This document shows positions 45,790 through 54,334 of a stretch of DNA of 64,000 bases, piece after piece (the stretch's first letter is position 1; each line of letters starts with the position of its first letter). This DNA is from Terrabacter tumescens. Its GTDB lineage: Bacteria > Actinomycetota > Actinomycetes > Actinomycetales > Dermatophilaceae. Where the stretch lies: the NCBI RefSeq assembly GCF_014646815.1, contig NZ_BMNZ01000002.1, positions 623,469 through 687,468 on the forward strand. The letters run 5' to 3'. The notes under the pieces were generated by a model. The model was not told where the DNA came from and did not search any database. It saw only the letters and a list, made by a program, of their open reading frames with translations. The translations under genes were made by a program, and so were the position numbers.

Positions 45790-46355
45790 GGGGTGCTCCA
45801 GTGGTCGAGGAGGTGGTGCAGGCCGTCCAGGATGCGAGCCCAGGAGGCCTGCGAGTCGGGGGTGCTATGGGCGAAGCCACCGCTGAGCTCGAGGGTGGTG
45901 AAGCCGTGGAAGACGGTGCCGAGCAGGCGCACGGCGTGCGTCTCGTCGTCCGCCGAGAGCCGGTAGCCGCGCAGGACGGCGCGGGCGAGCTGGGCGTGAC
46001 GCGGCCCGGCGCTCGCGGCAGCCGTCTGCGCGTCGAGGCGCAGCCGCGTCGCGTCGTACCGCCCGGGATGCTCCGCGGCATACCCCCGGTAGGTGTCGCC
46101 GAGGGCGACAAGGGCCTCGTGCCCGCTGCGTCCCGCCACCGCGTCCGAGCCACGGTCGGCGAGCTCGGCGAGAGCCAGCAGGGCCACTCGCTTCCGCAGG
46201 TCGTCGGTGCCGTCGACGTGCGAGTAGAGGCTCGCCGTGCGGACGCCCAGCCGACGTGCCAGCTCCGACGCGGTCAGCCCGGCGAAGCCGATCTCGTCAG
46301 CCAGATCCGCACCGGCGAGCACGACCTTCTCGGTCGTCAGGCCGGCGCGGGGCAC
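45786..46355 (-). CDS. TetR family transcriptional regulator
   Basis: 189 aa. N-terminal HTH reads LTASELARRLGVRTASLYSHV near residues 27-47, the TetR recognition helix; the C-terminal half HPGRYDATRL and LLGTVFHGFTTLELSGGF match the WHG/TetR_C_33 subtype. GTG 46355. The palindrome at 46400-46414 lies 45 bp upstream, and the SGNH hydrolase is translationally coupled downstream, so autoregulation of a two-gene operon is likely. Confidence 0.92.
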   Translation of the reverse strand: MPRAGLTTEKVVLAGADLADEIGFAGLTASELARRLGVRTASLYSHVDGTDDLRKRVALLALAELADRGSDAVAGRSGHEALVALGDTYRGYAAEHPGRYDATRLRLDAQTAAASAGPRHAQLARAVLRGYRLSADDETHAVRLLGTVFHGFTTLELSGGFAHSTPDSQASWARILDGLHHLLDHWSTP

Positions 46356-46399
46356 GTCTGGCGCTCGCGATGGTTCGTCATGCCCCGAACCATCGCATC

Positions 46400-46414
46400 C
46401 CTAAAGCCTTTAGG
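46400..46414. promoter_or_regulatory. Probable TetR operator
   Basis: CCTAAAG-C-CTTTAGG is a perfect 15-bp palindrome (7-bp arms, central C) in an A/T-rich patch between the divergently placed tetR start (46355) and the 3' end of glpD. Length and symmetry suit a TetR dimer. Confidence 0.7.
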
Positions 46415-46441
46415 CAAATCCCATATGCATGTAGCCGGTGA

Positions 46442-48166
46442 TCACGAGCCCTCGGGCGCCCGGCTCACCGGGATGCGGCGCGCGTCCGGCGCGCTGAGGC
46501 GCTCGGCGTTGGCCTCGGAGTCGGCGAGCTCCTTCTGCGACTCGAGCTCCGCCTCGACCCGCGCGAGGTAGCCCGAGACCTCGGCCTCGATGCGCTCCGC
46601 GTCCCAGCCGAGCACGGGCGCGACGATCTCGGCGACCGCGCGGGCGCTCTCGACCCCGCGGCTCGGGGTCTCGATGGAGATGCGGGTGCGGCGGGCGAGC
46701 ACGTCGTCGAGGTGCAGCGCTCCCTCGTGCGTCGCGGCATACAACGCCTCGACCCGGAGGTACTCCTCGGCGCCCGGGAGCGGCTCGAAGAGGGAGCGGT
46801 CGTCGGCGGCGAGCGCGAAAAGCTCGTGGACGAGGGACCCGTAGCGCTCGAGCAGGTGCGTGATGCGCCAGACGGGCAGCTCTTGGTGCCGGGCGAGCCG
46901 GTCGATCTGGTTGACGAGCGCGACGTAGCCCTCGGCGCCCGAGAGCGGGATGAACTCGGTGACGCTGTCGGAGACGTCGCCGCCGATGTCCTCGCGGGCG
47001 GCGTCGACGGCATCGGCCGCCATGACGCGGTAGGTCGTGTACTTGCCGCCGGCGATGGAGATGAGCCCCGGCTGCGGACGCGCGACGGCGTGCTCGCGCG
47101 AGAGCTGGCTCGTGTCCTCGCTCTCGCCGGACAGCAGGGGTCGCAGGCCGGCGTAGACGCCCTGGATGTCGTCGTGGGTCAGCGGCACCTTGAGCACCGT
47201 GTTGATGTGCTCGAGGATGTAGTCGATGTCGGCGCGGGTCGCCGCCGGGTGCGCGAGGTCGAGCTCCCAGTCGGTGTCGGTCGTGCCGATGATCCAGTGC
47301 GTGCCCCACGGGATGACGAAGAGCACGGACTTCTCGGTGCGCAGGATGAGGCCGGTCTCGGAGTTGATCCGGTCGCGCGCGACGACGATGTGCACGCCCT
47401 TGCTCGCGCGCACGTGGAAGCGGCCGCGGCCGCCCGCCATCGTCTGGATGTCGTCAGTCCACACGCCGGTGCAGTTGATGACGACGGAGGCGCGCACCTC
47501 GGTGCGCTCGCCGGTCTCGACGTCCTCGACGAGCGCGCCCACGACGCGCTCGCCCGCGCGGAGCAGCTCGACGACGCGGGCCGAGGCCACGACCGTGGCG
47601 CCGTATGCCGCGGCGGTGCGGACCGTGGTCAGCGTGTGCCGGGCGTCGTCCGCCTGGGCGTCGTAGTAGAGCAGGCCGCCGGTCAGTGCCTCGCGCTTGA
47701 GCGCGGGGGCGAGCTTGAGCGCGCCGGTGCGGGTCAGCTGCTTGTGCCGAGGGACCGAGCGCGCCCCGCCCATCGAGTCGTAGAGCGTCAGGCCGGCCGT
47801 GACGTAGGGGCGCTCCCAGCCGCGGCTGGTCAGCGGATAGAGGAACGAGACCGGCTTGACCAGGTGCGGGGCGATGCGGCTCAGCATGAGCTCGCGCTCC
47901 TTGAGCGCCTCGCGCACGAGGTCGAAGTTCATCTGCTCGAGGTAGCGCAGGCCGCCGTGGAAGAGCTTCGACGAGCGCGACGACGTGCCGGACGCAAAGT
48001 CCCGCTGCTCGACGAGGGCCGTCGACAGGCCGCGCGTCGCCGCGTCGAGGGCGACGCCGCCGCCGGTCACCCCGCCGCCGATGACGAGCACGTCGAAGTG
48101 CTTGGTGCCGAGGCGCTTCCACGCCTGCTCGCGATAGTCCGTGTCCAGGCGCACTGGGCTCGTCAT
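46442..48166 (-). CDS. glpD: Glycerol-3-phosphate dehydrogenase
   Basis: 574 aa FAD enzyme. FAD-binding VLVIGGGVTGGGVALDAATRG near residues 25-45, GTSSRSSKLFHGGLRYLE, and WIIGTTDTDWELD are family hallmarks. It oxidises sn-glycerol-3-phosphate to DHAP and feeds the quinone pool at the membrane. ATG 48166 has AAGGGA about 7 nt upstream. The glycerol kinase that makes its substrate lies at 48990 on the other strand. A possible -10 TAGAGT at 48199-48204 overlaps the end of the preceding gene. Confidence 0.95.
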   Translation of the reverse strand: MTSPVRLDTDYREQAWKRLGTKHFDVLVIGGGVTGGGVALDAATRGLSTALVEQRDFASGTSSRSSKLFHGGLRYLEQMNFDLVREALKERELMLSRIAPHLVKPVSFLYPLTSRGWERPYVTAGLTLYDSMGGARSVPRHKQLTRTGALKLAPALKREALTGGLLYYDAQADDARHTLTTVRTAAAYGATVVASARVVELLRAGERVVGALVEDVETGERTEVRASVVINCTGVWTDDIQTMAGGRGRFHVRASKGVHIVVARDRINSETGLILRTEKSVLFVIPWGTHWIIGTTDTDWELDLAHPAATRADIDYILEHINTVLKVPLTHDDIQGVYAGLRPLLSGESEDTSQLSREHAVARPQPGLISIAGGKYTTYRVMAADAVDAAREDIGGDVSDSVTEFIPLSGAEGYVALVNQIDRLARHQELPVWRITHLLERYGSLVHELFALAADDRSLFEPLPGAEEYLRVEALYAATHEGALHLDDVLARRTRISIETPSRGVESARAVAEIVAPVLGWDAERIEAEVSGYLARVEAELESQKELADSEANAERLSAPDARRIPVSRAPEGS

Positions 48167-48198
48167 CGGTGTCCCTTCACGTCGCTGCAGAGAGGGCC

Positions 48199-48204
48199 AC
48201 TCTA
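48199..48204 (-). promoter_or_regulatory. Possible -10 box for glpD
   Basis: TAGAGT on the minus strand, placed to give a leader of about 26 nt that includes the AAGGGA ribosome site of glpD. No matching -35 was noticed. Confidence 0.3.
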
Positions 48205-48885
48205 TCGAGCCGCACCCGAAGGCCGTATGCCGTAGTACCGGGTGCGGCGGCGCCGGGATCCTTCCCGGGGCGCGACCGCCACGACGAAGTCCGAGCTCCC
48301 CGTCTGCATGGTCAGCCGGATGTCCCGCGGGACCGGGAGGTGCCGCGCGGCGTCCTCGTCGCGGTAGAGCACGGTCGTCTGGAGCCGGTGGCCCAGCTCC
48401 CTCTCGTCGTCCTTCGACAGGGGCGCGAGCCGCTCCCGGACCGTCGCGGCGGCGCTCCGAAGGCTCTCGGGCGTCACCTGGGGACCTCCGACGAGCACGA
48501 CCGTGTCGACGTGCTCGTCCGCCTCGCCCGAGGTGATCGCGGTGTCGCGCCGCAGCCACGTCGTGGAGTCGCCGGACTCGCGGACGAGACCGCTGGGCAC
48601 CTGCGCGGTGACCCAGCCCCGCTCGAGGTAGGCGGCGTGGATCCATCGCAGGCGCACCCGCTCGTGGAGCAGCCCTGCCGCGATGACGGCCAGACCGACC
48701 AGCCCCCAGGCGACGAGGCTCGGCCACATCGTGGGCAGATCCCGTTGGAAGAGCACCGTCACCGCGATGAGCACGAGGACGAGGAGGATGCCGCCGCCGA
48801 AGTGGCGCAGCCCTCTCGGCGGCACGACCCGGGCGGCGAACCCTCGGCTCGAGGTCAGCTCTGCCTGAAGCTCTTCGATGGTCAC
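48202..48885 (-). CDS. Uncharacterised two-helix membrane protein
   Basis: 227 aa, family not recognised. Two hydrophobic segments near residues 31-47 ([15 protein letters not shown]) and 56-72 ([17 protein letters not shown]) form a hairpin, leaving a soluble C-terminal domain of about 150 residues with a strand-rich start. The C terminus is very basic (RRRRTRYYG). GTG 48885 lies 6 nt after TAGCGT (48892-48897, minus strand), so it is probably leaderless. Adjacent to glpD and divergent from glpK without an obvious functional link. Confidence 0.78.
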   Translation of the reverse strand: MTIEELQAELTSSRGFAARVVPPRGLRHFGGGILLVLVLIAVTVLFQRDLPTMWPSLVAWGLVGLAVIAAGLLHERVRLRWIHAAYLERGWVTAQVPSGLVRESGDSTTWLRRDTAITSGEADEHVDTVVLVGGPQVTPESLRSAAATVRERLAPLSKDDERELGHRLQTTVLYRDEDAARHLPVPRDIRLTMQTGSSDFVVAVAPREGSRRRRTRYYGIRPSGAAR

Positions 48886-48891
48886 GGCGCA

Positions 48892-48897
48892 ACGCTA
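48892..48897 (-). promoter_or_regulatory. -10 box for the 48885 gene
   Basis: TAGCGT then TGCGCC then GTG on the minus strand, the leaderless geometry seen elsewhere in the window. Confidence 0.4.
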
Positions 48898-48977
48898 GTC
48901 AGCGAGGGTCGCGACCCGTGGTCGGCCCCCGGGCCGGGGCGTGTGGCGGGACCCGTGACGACCATGCACCCCGACGG

Positions 48978-48983
48978 TACGGT
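48978..48983 (+). promoter_or_regulatory. -10 box for leaderless glpK
   Basis: TACGGT, six bases (CTGGTC), then ATG 48990. Same hexamer as at selD and the Sec tRNA. Confidence 0.45.
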
Positions 48984-48989
48984 CTGGTC

Positions 48990-50516
48990 ATGCCGACGGA
49001 GCAGCGCAGCCATGTCGTGTCGATCGACCAGGGGACCACGAGCACCCGGGCCATGGTCTTCGACCGCCGGGGGCGGGTCGTCGCCGTCGACCAGCAGGAG
49101 CACCGGCAGATCTTCCCGCGGGCCGGCTGGGTCGAGCACGACCCGATGGAGATCTGGGAGAACACCCGCCTCGTCGTCGGCGGCGCCCTCGGCAAGGCCA
49201 ACCTCAACGCCACCCACATCGCCGCGGTCGGCATCACCAACCAGCGCGAGACGACCGTCGTGTGGGACCGCGCGACCGGCCGACCCGTCTACAACGCCAT
49301 CGTCTGGCAGGACACCCGCACGCAGGCGATCTGCGACGAGCTGGCCCGCGACGGTGGCACCGACCGCTTCAAGGCCGTGACGGGCCTGCCGCTCGCGACC
49401 TACTTCGCCGGCCCCAAGGCACGCTGGATCCTCGACCACGTCGACGGCGCCCGAGCGCGGGCCGAGGCGGGGGAGCTGCTCTTCGGCACCATGGACACGT
49501 GGCTGCTGTGGAACCTCACCGGCGGCGCGGACGACGGCGGCATCCACGTCACCGACGTCACCAACGCCTCCCGCACCCTGCTCATGGACCTGCGCACGCT
49601 CGACTGGGACGCCTCGTGCGCCGAGGCGGTCGGCGTCCCGCTCGCGATGCTCCCCGAGATCCGGTCGTCGTCCGAGGTCTACGGCACGTGCAAGCCGGGC
49701 ATCCTCATCGACGTCCCGGTCGCCGGCATCGTCGGCGACCAGCAGGCGGCGACCTTCGGCCAGGCCTGCCTCGACGTCGGCACCGCCAAGAACACCTACG
49801 GCACCGGCAACTTCATGCTCCTCAACACCGGCGAGGAGATCGTCGCCTCGACGCACGGGCTGCTGACGACGGTCTGCTACCAGCTCGGGGACGCCAAGCC
49901 GGTCTACGCCCTCGAGGGCTCGATCGCCGTCACCGGCTCGCTCGTCCAGTGGCTGCGCGACAACCTCGGTCTGATCAAGGACGCCAAGGAGGTCGAGACC
50001 CTCGCCGCCGGCGTCGAGGACAACGGCGGCGCCTACTTCGTGCCGGCCTTCTCCGGCCTCTTCGCACCGCACTGGCGCCCGGATGCGCGCGGTGCTCTCG
50101 TCGGCCTGACGCGCTTCGTCAACAAGGGCCACATCGCACGAGCGGCCTTGGAGGCCACGGCCTTCCAGACGCGCGAGGTGCTCGAGGCGATGAACGCCGA
50201 CTCGGGCGTCCCGCTCACCGAGCTGCGGGTCGACGGAGGCATGGTCGCCAACGAGACCCTCATGCAGTTCCAGGCCGACCTGCTCGGGGTCGACGTCGTG
50301 CGGCCCGTCGTGGCCGAGACCACCGCCCTCGGGGCCGCGTATGCCGCGGGGCTGGCTGTCGGCTACTGGCGCAGCACCGACGAGATCCGGGAGAACTGGG
50401 GCGAGGACCGGCGCTGGTCGCCGCAGCTCGACGTGGCCGAGCGCGAGCGGCTCTTCCGCACGTGGAAGAAGGCCGTCCAGCGCACCCTCGACTGGGTCGA
50501 CGAGGACACCCCCTGA
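48990..50516 (+). CDS. glpK: Glycerol kinase
   Basis: 508 aa, full length. [15 protein letters not shown] near residues 11-25 is the phosphate-binding loop, [14 protein letters not shown] and [11 protein letters not shown] follow, with the second-domain motifs [23 protein letters not shown] and [22 protein letters not shown]. It phosphorylates glycerol to glycerol-3-phosphate for GlpD. The start codon sits 6 nt after a TACGGT box, so the mRNA is probably leaderless. No glycerol facilitator gene is in the window. Confidence 0.97.
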   Translation: MPTEQRSHVVSIDQGTTSTRAMVFDRRGRVVAVDQQEHRQIFPRAGWVEHDPMEIWENTRLVVGGALGKANLNATHIAAVGITNQRETTVVWDRATGRPVYNAIVWQDTRTQAICDELARDGGTDRFKAVTGLPLATYFAGPKARWILDHVDGARARAEAGELLFGTMDTWLLWNLTGGADDGGIHVTDVTNASRTLLMDLRTLDWDASCAEAVGVPLAMLPEIRSSSEVYGTCKPGILIDVPVAGIVGDQQAATFGQACLDVGTAKNTYGTGNFMLLNTGEEIVASTHGLLTTVCYQLGDAKPVYALEGSIAVTGSLVQWLRDNLGLIKDAKEVETLAAGVEDNGGAYFVPAFSGLFAPHWRPDARGALVGLTRFVNKGHIARAALEATAFQTREVLEAMNADSGVPLTELRVDGGMVANETLMQFQADLLGVDVVRPVVAETTALGAAYAAGLAVGYWRSTDEIRENWGEDRRWSPQLDVAERERLFRTWKKAVQRTLDWVDEDTP

Positions 50517-50529
50517 AGCGCGGAGCCGC

Positions 50530-51033
50530 TCAGTCGCCCTCGAGGTGCAGCACGACCTTGCGCAGGAGCCCGTTGAGGGTCGCCAGCTCCTTGGCGCTGA
50601 GACCGGAGAGGGCGGCCTTCTCGCGTGCCATGCCCGCCTCGATCCCCTTCTCCCACAGGGTCCTTCCGGACGGCGTGGGTCGGATGAGGATGCGGCGCCG
50701 GTCGATGGGGTCGACCTCGCGCGTCGCGTGACCGCGCTGGACGAGGCGGTCGAGGCGTGAGGTCATCGCGGCCCGGGTGACGCCGCACGCGTCGGCGAGC
50801 TGCGCCGGGGTCGCCTCCTCGGGATACGGCTGGATCATCAGCGCGTGGAGCGTGCGGTAGTCCTCGATCGTGTCGTCGGTGCCGGCATAGCTGGCGTGGT
50901 CGTCGGCCTTGAGCCGCTTCGTGATCGCCTGCATGCGCGTGACGGCGCCCTCGACCTCGGGGTCCATGTCCTCGAGCAGGCCGCTCCAGCGAGCGACGTG
51001 CCGGTCGACCGAGTCCTGCCGCGCTCTCGCCAT
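50530..51033 (-). CDS. MarR family transcriptional regulator
   Basis: 167 aa. The winged HTH includes TPAQLADACGVTRAAMTSRLDRL (residues about 85-107) and the wing RREVDPIDRRRILIRPT-like stretch EVDPIDRRRILIRPTPSG. N-terminal helices contribute to dimerisation. ATG 51033 is used because the sequence upstream of it belongs to the promoter gap. Divergent from the MFS gene whose promoter is enclosed by an inverted repeat, the likely binding site, so it probably represses both. Confidence 0.92.
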   Translation of the reverse strand: MARARQDSVDRHVARWSGLLEDMDPEVEGAVTRMQAITKRLKADDHASYAGTDDTIEDYRTLHALMIQPYPEEATPAQLADACGVTRAAMTSRLDRLVQRGHATREVDPIDRRRILIRPTPSGRTLWEKGIEAGMAREKAALSGLSAKELATLNGLLRKVVLHLEGD

Positions 51034-51073
51034 ACCCCCAGTCTCGCAGAGGACCTGACGTCCTGCGCCACCT

Positions 51074-51114
51074 CTGACTATTCGTTGACAGATAGTCAGA
51101 CGTCTAATTAATAT
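51074..51114 (+). promoter_or_regulatory. Promoter of the MFS gene inside a MarR-type operator
   Basis: TTGACA (51085-51090) and TAATAT (51109-51114) are separated by 18 bp, the best sigma-70-type promoter in the window. The -10 ends 7 nt before ATG 51122, so the transcript is leaderless. CTGACTAT (51074-51081) and ATAGTCAG (51092-51099) are perfect 8-bp inverted arms around the -35, so a bound regulator would block polymerase. Confidence 0.75.
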
Positions 51115-51121
51115 CGAAGGC

Positions 51122-52393
51122 ATGACCTTCCGCGACCTCCTCGGCCTCCGCGACGTCCGGCTCCTCCTCGTCGGTCAGGGGCTGTCGTGGGTCGGCGACG
51201 CCTTCAACCCCATCGCCCTGTCGGTGGCGGTCGTCCTGTCCGGCGGGGGCGCGGCAGAGCTCGGCGTCATCCTGGCCAGCGGCGTCGTCGCGCGGCTGCT
51301 CTGCAGCCTCGTCGGCGGCGTGTGGGCCGACCGGGTGACGCCGCACCGCATCATGGTCGCCGCCGACCTCGCCCGGGCGGCCTCGGTCGGCGGCACGGCG
51401 GTCGCCTTCGCTGCCCTCGGCGAGCCGCCGGTCGCGCTGCTCGCAGCCCTCGCGGCGGTCACCGCCGGGGCGGGTGCCTTCTTCTTCCCCGCCTTCGTCT
51501 CGCTCCGGCCCCTCATCGTGCCGACCGTGGGCCTGCAGACCGCGAACGCCGCCATCAGCTTCCTGCAGTCGGGCGCCCAGCTGGCGGGCCCGGTCCTCGC
51601 GGGGCTCGTCGTCGCAGCCTTCGGCCCGGTGCCGGGCTTCACCGTCAACGCGCTGACCTTCGCGTGGTCAGCCGTCTGCGTCGCGCGGCTGCGGGCCCGC
51701 GCCGGCCACGTCCCGGCCCGCACGAGCCTGCTCTCCGAGGTGCGCGAGGGCCTGGCCGAGATCCGCAGCCGGGACTGGCTCTGGACGAGTCTCGTGTCGG
51801 CGGCGATGTTCCACGTCGCGAGCGGCGTCCTCATCGTCCTCGTCGAGGTGACGACGGTGCGCGACCTCGGCGGCGCGCACGCGCTCGGGCTCGTCACCGC
51901 GGCGCTGGGACTCGGCGGCCTCGTCGGCGGGCTCGTCGCGATGCGACTGCAGCCGCGCCGGATGCTGCTCTGGGCGTTCGTCGCCCTCGGCCTCTTCCCG
52001 CTCTTCCCGCTCGGGTTCGCCTGGCCCGGTGGGCTCCTCGCGATCCTGGCGCTCGCCCTCGTCGCCCAGGCGGGGCTGCTCTACTTCGACGTCGGCTGGC
52101 AGACCGCGATCCAGCAGGGCGTCCCGCACGACCGGTTGGCCCGCGTCGCCTCGTGGGACGTGCTCATCTCGTTCGTCGCCCTGCCCGTCGGCAACGTGCT
52201 CGCGGGACCGCTGAGCGAGCACTTCACGACGGACGCCCTGATGACGGCGATCGCTGTCTGGATGCTGGTCGCGGGGTGCTGTCCGCTCCTCGTGCGGAGC
52301 GTTCGCGGTTTCGTCCGTGACGGCGGCGCTCCGGCCGTCACGGACGAGACCGCAGGGACCGGTCAGGCCAGCGCGGCGATCGCGGCGTCGTAG
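51122..52393 (+). CDS. MFS efflux transporter (EntS/DHA-like)
   Basis: 423 aa, about twelve helices, with [26 protein letters not shown] at the N terminus and the loop [20 protein letters not shown], the MFS_3/EntS pattern of drug or siderophore exporters. Leaderless ATG start. Control by the divergent MarR protein suggests induction by a toxic compound. The 3' end overlaps the convergent tpx gene by 31 bp and contains a strong hairpin. Confidence 0.9.
   Translation: MTFRDLLGLRDVRLLLVGQGLSWVGDAFNPIALSVAVVLSGGGAAELGVILASGVVARLLCSLVGGVWADRVTPHRIMVAADLARAASVGGTAVAFAALGEPPVALLAALAAVTAGAGAFFFPAFVSLRPLIVPTVGLQTANAAISFLQSGAQLAGPVLAGLVVAAFGPVPGFTVNALTFAWSAVCVARLRARAGHVPARTSLLSEVREGLAEIRSRDWLWTSLVSAAMFHVASGVLIVLVEVTTVRDLGGAHALGLVTAALGLGGLVGGLVAMRLQPRRMLLWAFVALGLFPLFPLGFAWPGGLLAILALALVAQAGLLYFDVGWQTAIQQGVPHDRLARVASWDVLISFVALPVGNVLAGPLSEHFTTDALMTAIAVWMLVAGCCPLLVRSVRGFVRDGGAPAVTDETAGTGQASAAIAAS
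52312..52346. terminator. Hairpin at the convergent ends of the MFS and tpx genes
   Basis: CGTCCGTGACGG (52312-52323) and CCGTCACGGACG (52335-52346) are perfect 12-bp arms around an 11-nt loop. It lies inside the last codons of the MFS gene and 17 bp beyond the end of tpx, so it would act as a terminator mainly for tpx, and possibly for both. Confidence 0.6.
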
Positions 52394-52857
52394 TCCGGCT
52401 CCTGGCCGATGGCCGGGACGAGCTCGGTGTGCACCACGGTGCCGTCGGCCTCGACGACGACGACCGCGCGGGCCAGCAGCCCGGCGAAGCCGCCGTCCTC
52501 CATCCGCACGCCGTAGTCGTAGCCGAAGCCGGACCGGAACGAGGACGCCGCGACGACGTTCTCGATGCCCTCGGCGCCGCAGAAGCGGTTCAGGGCGAAG
52601 GGCAGGTCGGCCGAGACGCAGACGACGGTCGCGTTGTCGAGGCCCGCGGCGATCTCGTTGAAGCGGCGCACGCTCGTCGCGCAGACGCCGGTGTCGACGC
52701 TGGGGAAGATGTTGAGGACCACACGCTTGCCCGAGGGCAGCGTGACGTCGTCGCGCAGGTTCGTGCCGGTCAGCGTGTATGCCGGGGCGGGCGCGCCCAC
52801 GGCCGGCAGCTCGCCGACGGTGTGGACGGGGGTGTCTCCGAGAGAGGTGGTGGCCAT
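52363..52857 (-). CDS. tpx: Thiol peroxidase (atypical 2-Cys peroxiredoxin)
   Basis: 164 aa. The peroxidatic Cys is in [16 protein letters not shown] near residue 59 and the resolving Cys in [13 protein letters not shown] near 93, the two-Cys Tpx arrangement; [14 protein letters not shown] opens the fold. It reduces alkyl hydroperoxides and H2O2 with thioredoxin. ATG 52857. Convergent with the MFS gene. Confidence 0.95.
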   Translation of the reverse strand: MATTSLGDTPVHTVGELPAVGAPAPAYTLTGTNLRDDVTLPSGKRVVLNIFPSVDTGVCATSVRRFNEIAAGLDNATVVCVSADLPFALNRFCGAEGIENVVAASSFRSGFGYDYGVRMEDGGFAGLLARAVVVVEADGTVVHTELVPAIGQEPDYDAAIAALA

Positions 52858-52898
52858 GGAGGTATCTAACACGGGTGCCCTGCACGGCACCGAGGGCC

Positions 52899-52904
52899 TA
52901 CCGT
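52899..52904 (+). promoter_or_regulatory. -10 box for the ceramidase-like gene
   Basis: TACCGT, six bases, then ATG 52911; leaderless layout, 50 bp from the divergent tpx start. Confidence 0.4.
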
Positions 52905-52910
52905 CGCGGC

Positions 52911-53594
52911 ATGCACGCTGACGGCGCGACCTGCCTGACGACCCGCTGCTTCTGCGAGCTCGTGCGCCCCGAAGGGATCGCGCAGCCCGCGAACGCCTGG
53001 TCGTCGCTGGCCTTCGTCGTGGCGGGCGTGGCTGCACTCGTGCTCCTGCGCCCGGCCACGCGACCCGAGCGCGTGCTCATGCCGCTCCTCGCCGTCGCCC
53101 TGGCCGCGGTCGGCGTCGGCAGCTTCGCCTTCCACGCGACCCTGACGCTGTGGGGCCAGTTCGTCGACGTCCTGCCCATGTATGCCGTGGGCTGCGTCCT
53201 GCTCGCGGGCGCCCTCGTGCGCCTCGGCCGGGTGACACCCCGCCGCGCCGCCGTCGGCGGGGTCGCCCTCCTCGTCGCGCTCGCCGTGCTGCTCTGGGTC
53301 TGGCCCGAGTCGCGCCGCGTCCTCTTCGCCGCCGTCCTGCTGCCCGGCATCGTCCTCGAGCTCGTCCGTGCGGGGCGTGCGGGTCGTGGGCGTGGTGCGG
53401 GAGGAGGCGCACGCTGGCTGCACGTCGGGCTGGGACTGCTCGTCACGGCATACCTGCTGTGGGTGCTCGACCAGGCGGGACTGTGGTGCGACCCGGGGAG
53501 CCCGCTCCAGGGGCACGCGGCGTGGCACGTGCTCGGCGCCCTCGCCGGGTGGTGCCTGGCCCGGCACTGGTCGGGCCGTAGGTTGGTGCCATGA
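52911..53594 (+). CDS. Ceramidase-like membrane protein
   Basis: 227 aa with about seven membrane helices. [20 protein letters not shown], the helix pair [21 protein letters not shown] and the C-terminal HAAWHVL resemble the alkaline ceramidase family (Ser, Asp and His residues placed near the membrane surface). In eukaryotes this family cleaves ceramide; bacterial members have unknown amide substrates. Its end overlaps the ankyrin gene by 4 nt. Confidence 0.85.
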   Translation: MHADGATCLTTRCFCELVRPEGIAQPANAWSSLAFVVAGVAALVLLRPATRPERVLMPLLAVALAAVGVGSFAFHATLTLWGQFVDVLPMYAVGCVLLAGALVRLGRVTPRRAAVGGVALLVALAVLLWVWPESRRVLFAAVLLPGIVLELVRAGRAGRGRGAGGGARWLHVGLGLLVTAYLLWVLDQAGLWCDPGSPLQGHAAWHVLGALAGWCLARHWSGRRLVP

Positions 53595-53992
53595 CCGAGT
53601 CGCCGCCCACGCCGGAGCAGCTGGAGCAGCACGCGCGGATCGTCTCGGTCGCGATGGACCTGGCGCGCGACGGCAGCACGGCCGAGCTCGCCGAGTTCCT
53701 CGACCACGGCTACCCCGTCGACCTGCCCGACCCGGCGGGCAACACGCTGCTCATGCTCGAGGCCTACCACGGGCACCTCGACACGGTCAGGTCGCTCGTC
53801 GGGCGCGGCGCCGACGTCGACCGGCGCAACGACCGCGACCAGTCTCCCGTCGCGGGCGCCATGTTCAAGGGCGAGGACGAGGTGGTGCGGGCGCTCGTCG
53901 CGGCCGGCGCCGACCTCGATGCCGGCTCGCCCACGGCCCGGGAGACGGCCCGCATGTTCGGGCAGCAGCACCTCATCGACGGACAGGAGTGA
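53591..53992 (+). CDS. Ankyrin repeat protein
   Basis: 133 aa. Three ankyrin-type units can be read: residues about 25-55 (ELAEFLDHGYPVDLPD), 50-85 (AGNTLLMLEAYHGHLDTVRSLVGRGADVDRR) and 80-120 (DQSPVAGAMFKGEDEVVRALVAAGADLD). No signal peptide, so a cytoplasmic protein-binding role is likely. ATG overlaps the previous TGA, and a TAGGTT box lies 6 nt upstream, so it could be coupled or independently leaderless. Confidence 0.9.
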   Translation: MTESPPTPEQLEQHARIVSVAMDLARDGSTAELAEFLDHGYPVDLPDPAGNTLLMLEAYHGHLDTVRSLVGRGADVDRRNDRDQSPVAGAMFKGEDEVVRALVAAGADLDAGSPTARETARMFGQQHLIDGQE

Positions 53993-53994
53993 CC

Positions 53995-54261
53995 ATGGCC
54001 GACTCGCGCCAGCCCCAGCGCCCGCAGGACACCGGAGCGGGATCACGCTTCGTCATCAACCTCGTCGGCGTCATCGGCCTCCTCTTCGGCGTGCTGCCGA
54101 TCGTGCGCTACCTGCTCGACCTGTCGCTCTTCGAGTTCACCGTGGCGCCCTACGAGTGGCTGCGGCTCGAGGGGGCGGCGCGCTTCCTCCCGCCCGCCAT
54201 GGTGCTCGTCGTGTGCATCGTCGTCGCCTACCTCCTCGAGAAGCGCCTCACCCGCGACTGA
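53995..54261 (+). CDS. Small membrane protein
   Basis: 88 aa with two hydrophobic segments near residues 20-41 (INLVGVIGLLFGVLPIVRYLL) and 67-83 (AMVLVVCIVVAYLLEK). Starts 2 nt after the ankyrin gene, so likely in the same operon. Family not recognised. Confidence 0.75.
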   Translation: MADSRQPQRPQDTGAGSRFVINLVGVIGLLFGVLPIVRYLLDLSLFEFTVAPYEWLRLEGAARFLPPAMVLVVCIVVAYLLEKRLTRD

Positions 54262-54334
54262 CCCCGTCCCGCGGCCGGCCCAAGGCTGGACGGACGATGA
54301 CCGTCCGGGGACCAGCCCGTGATGTGATGTGGGC

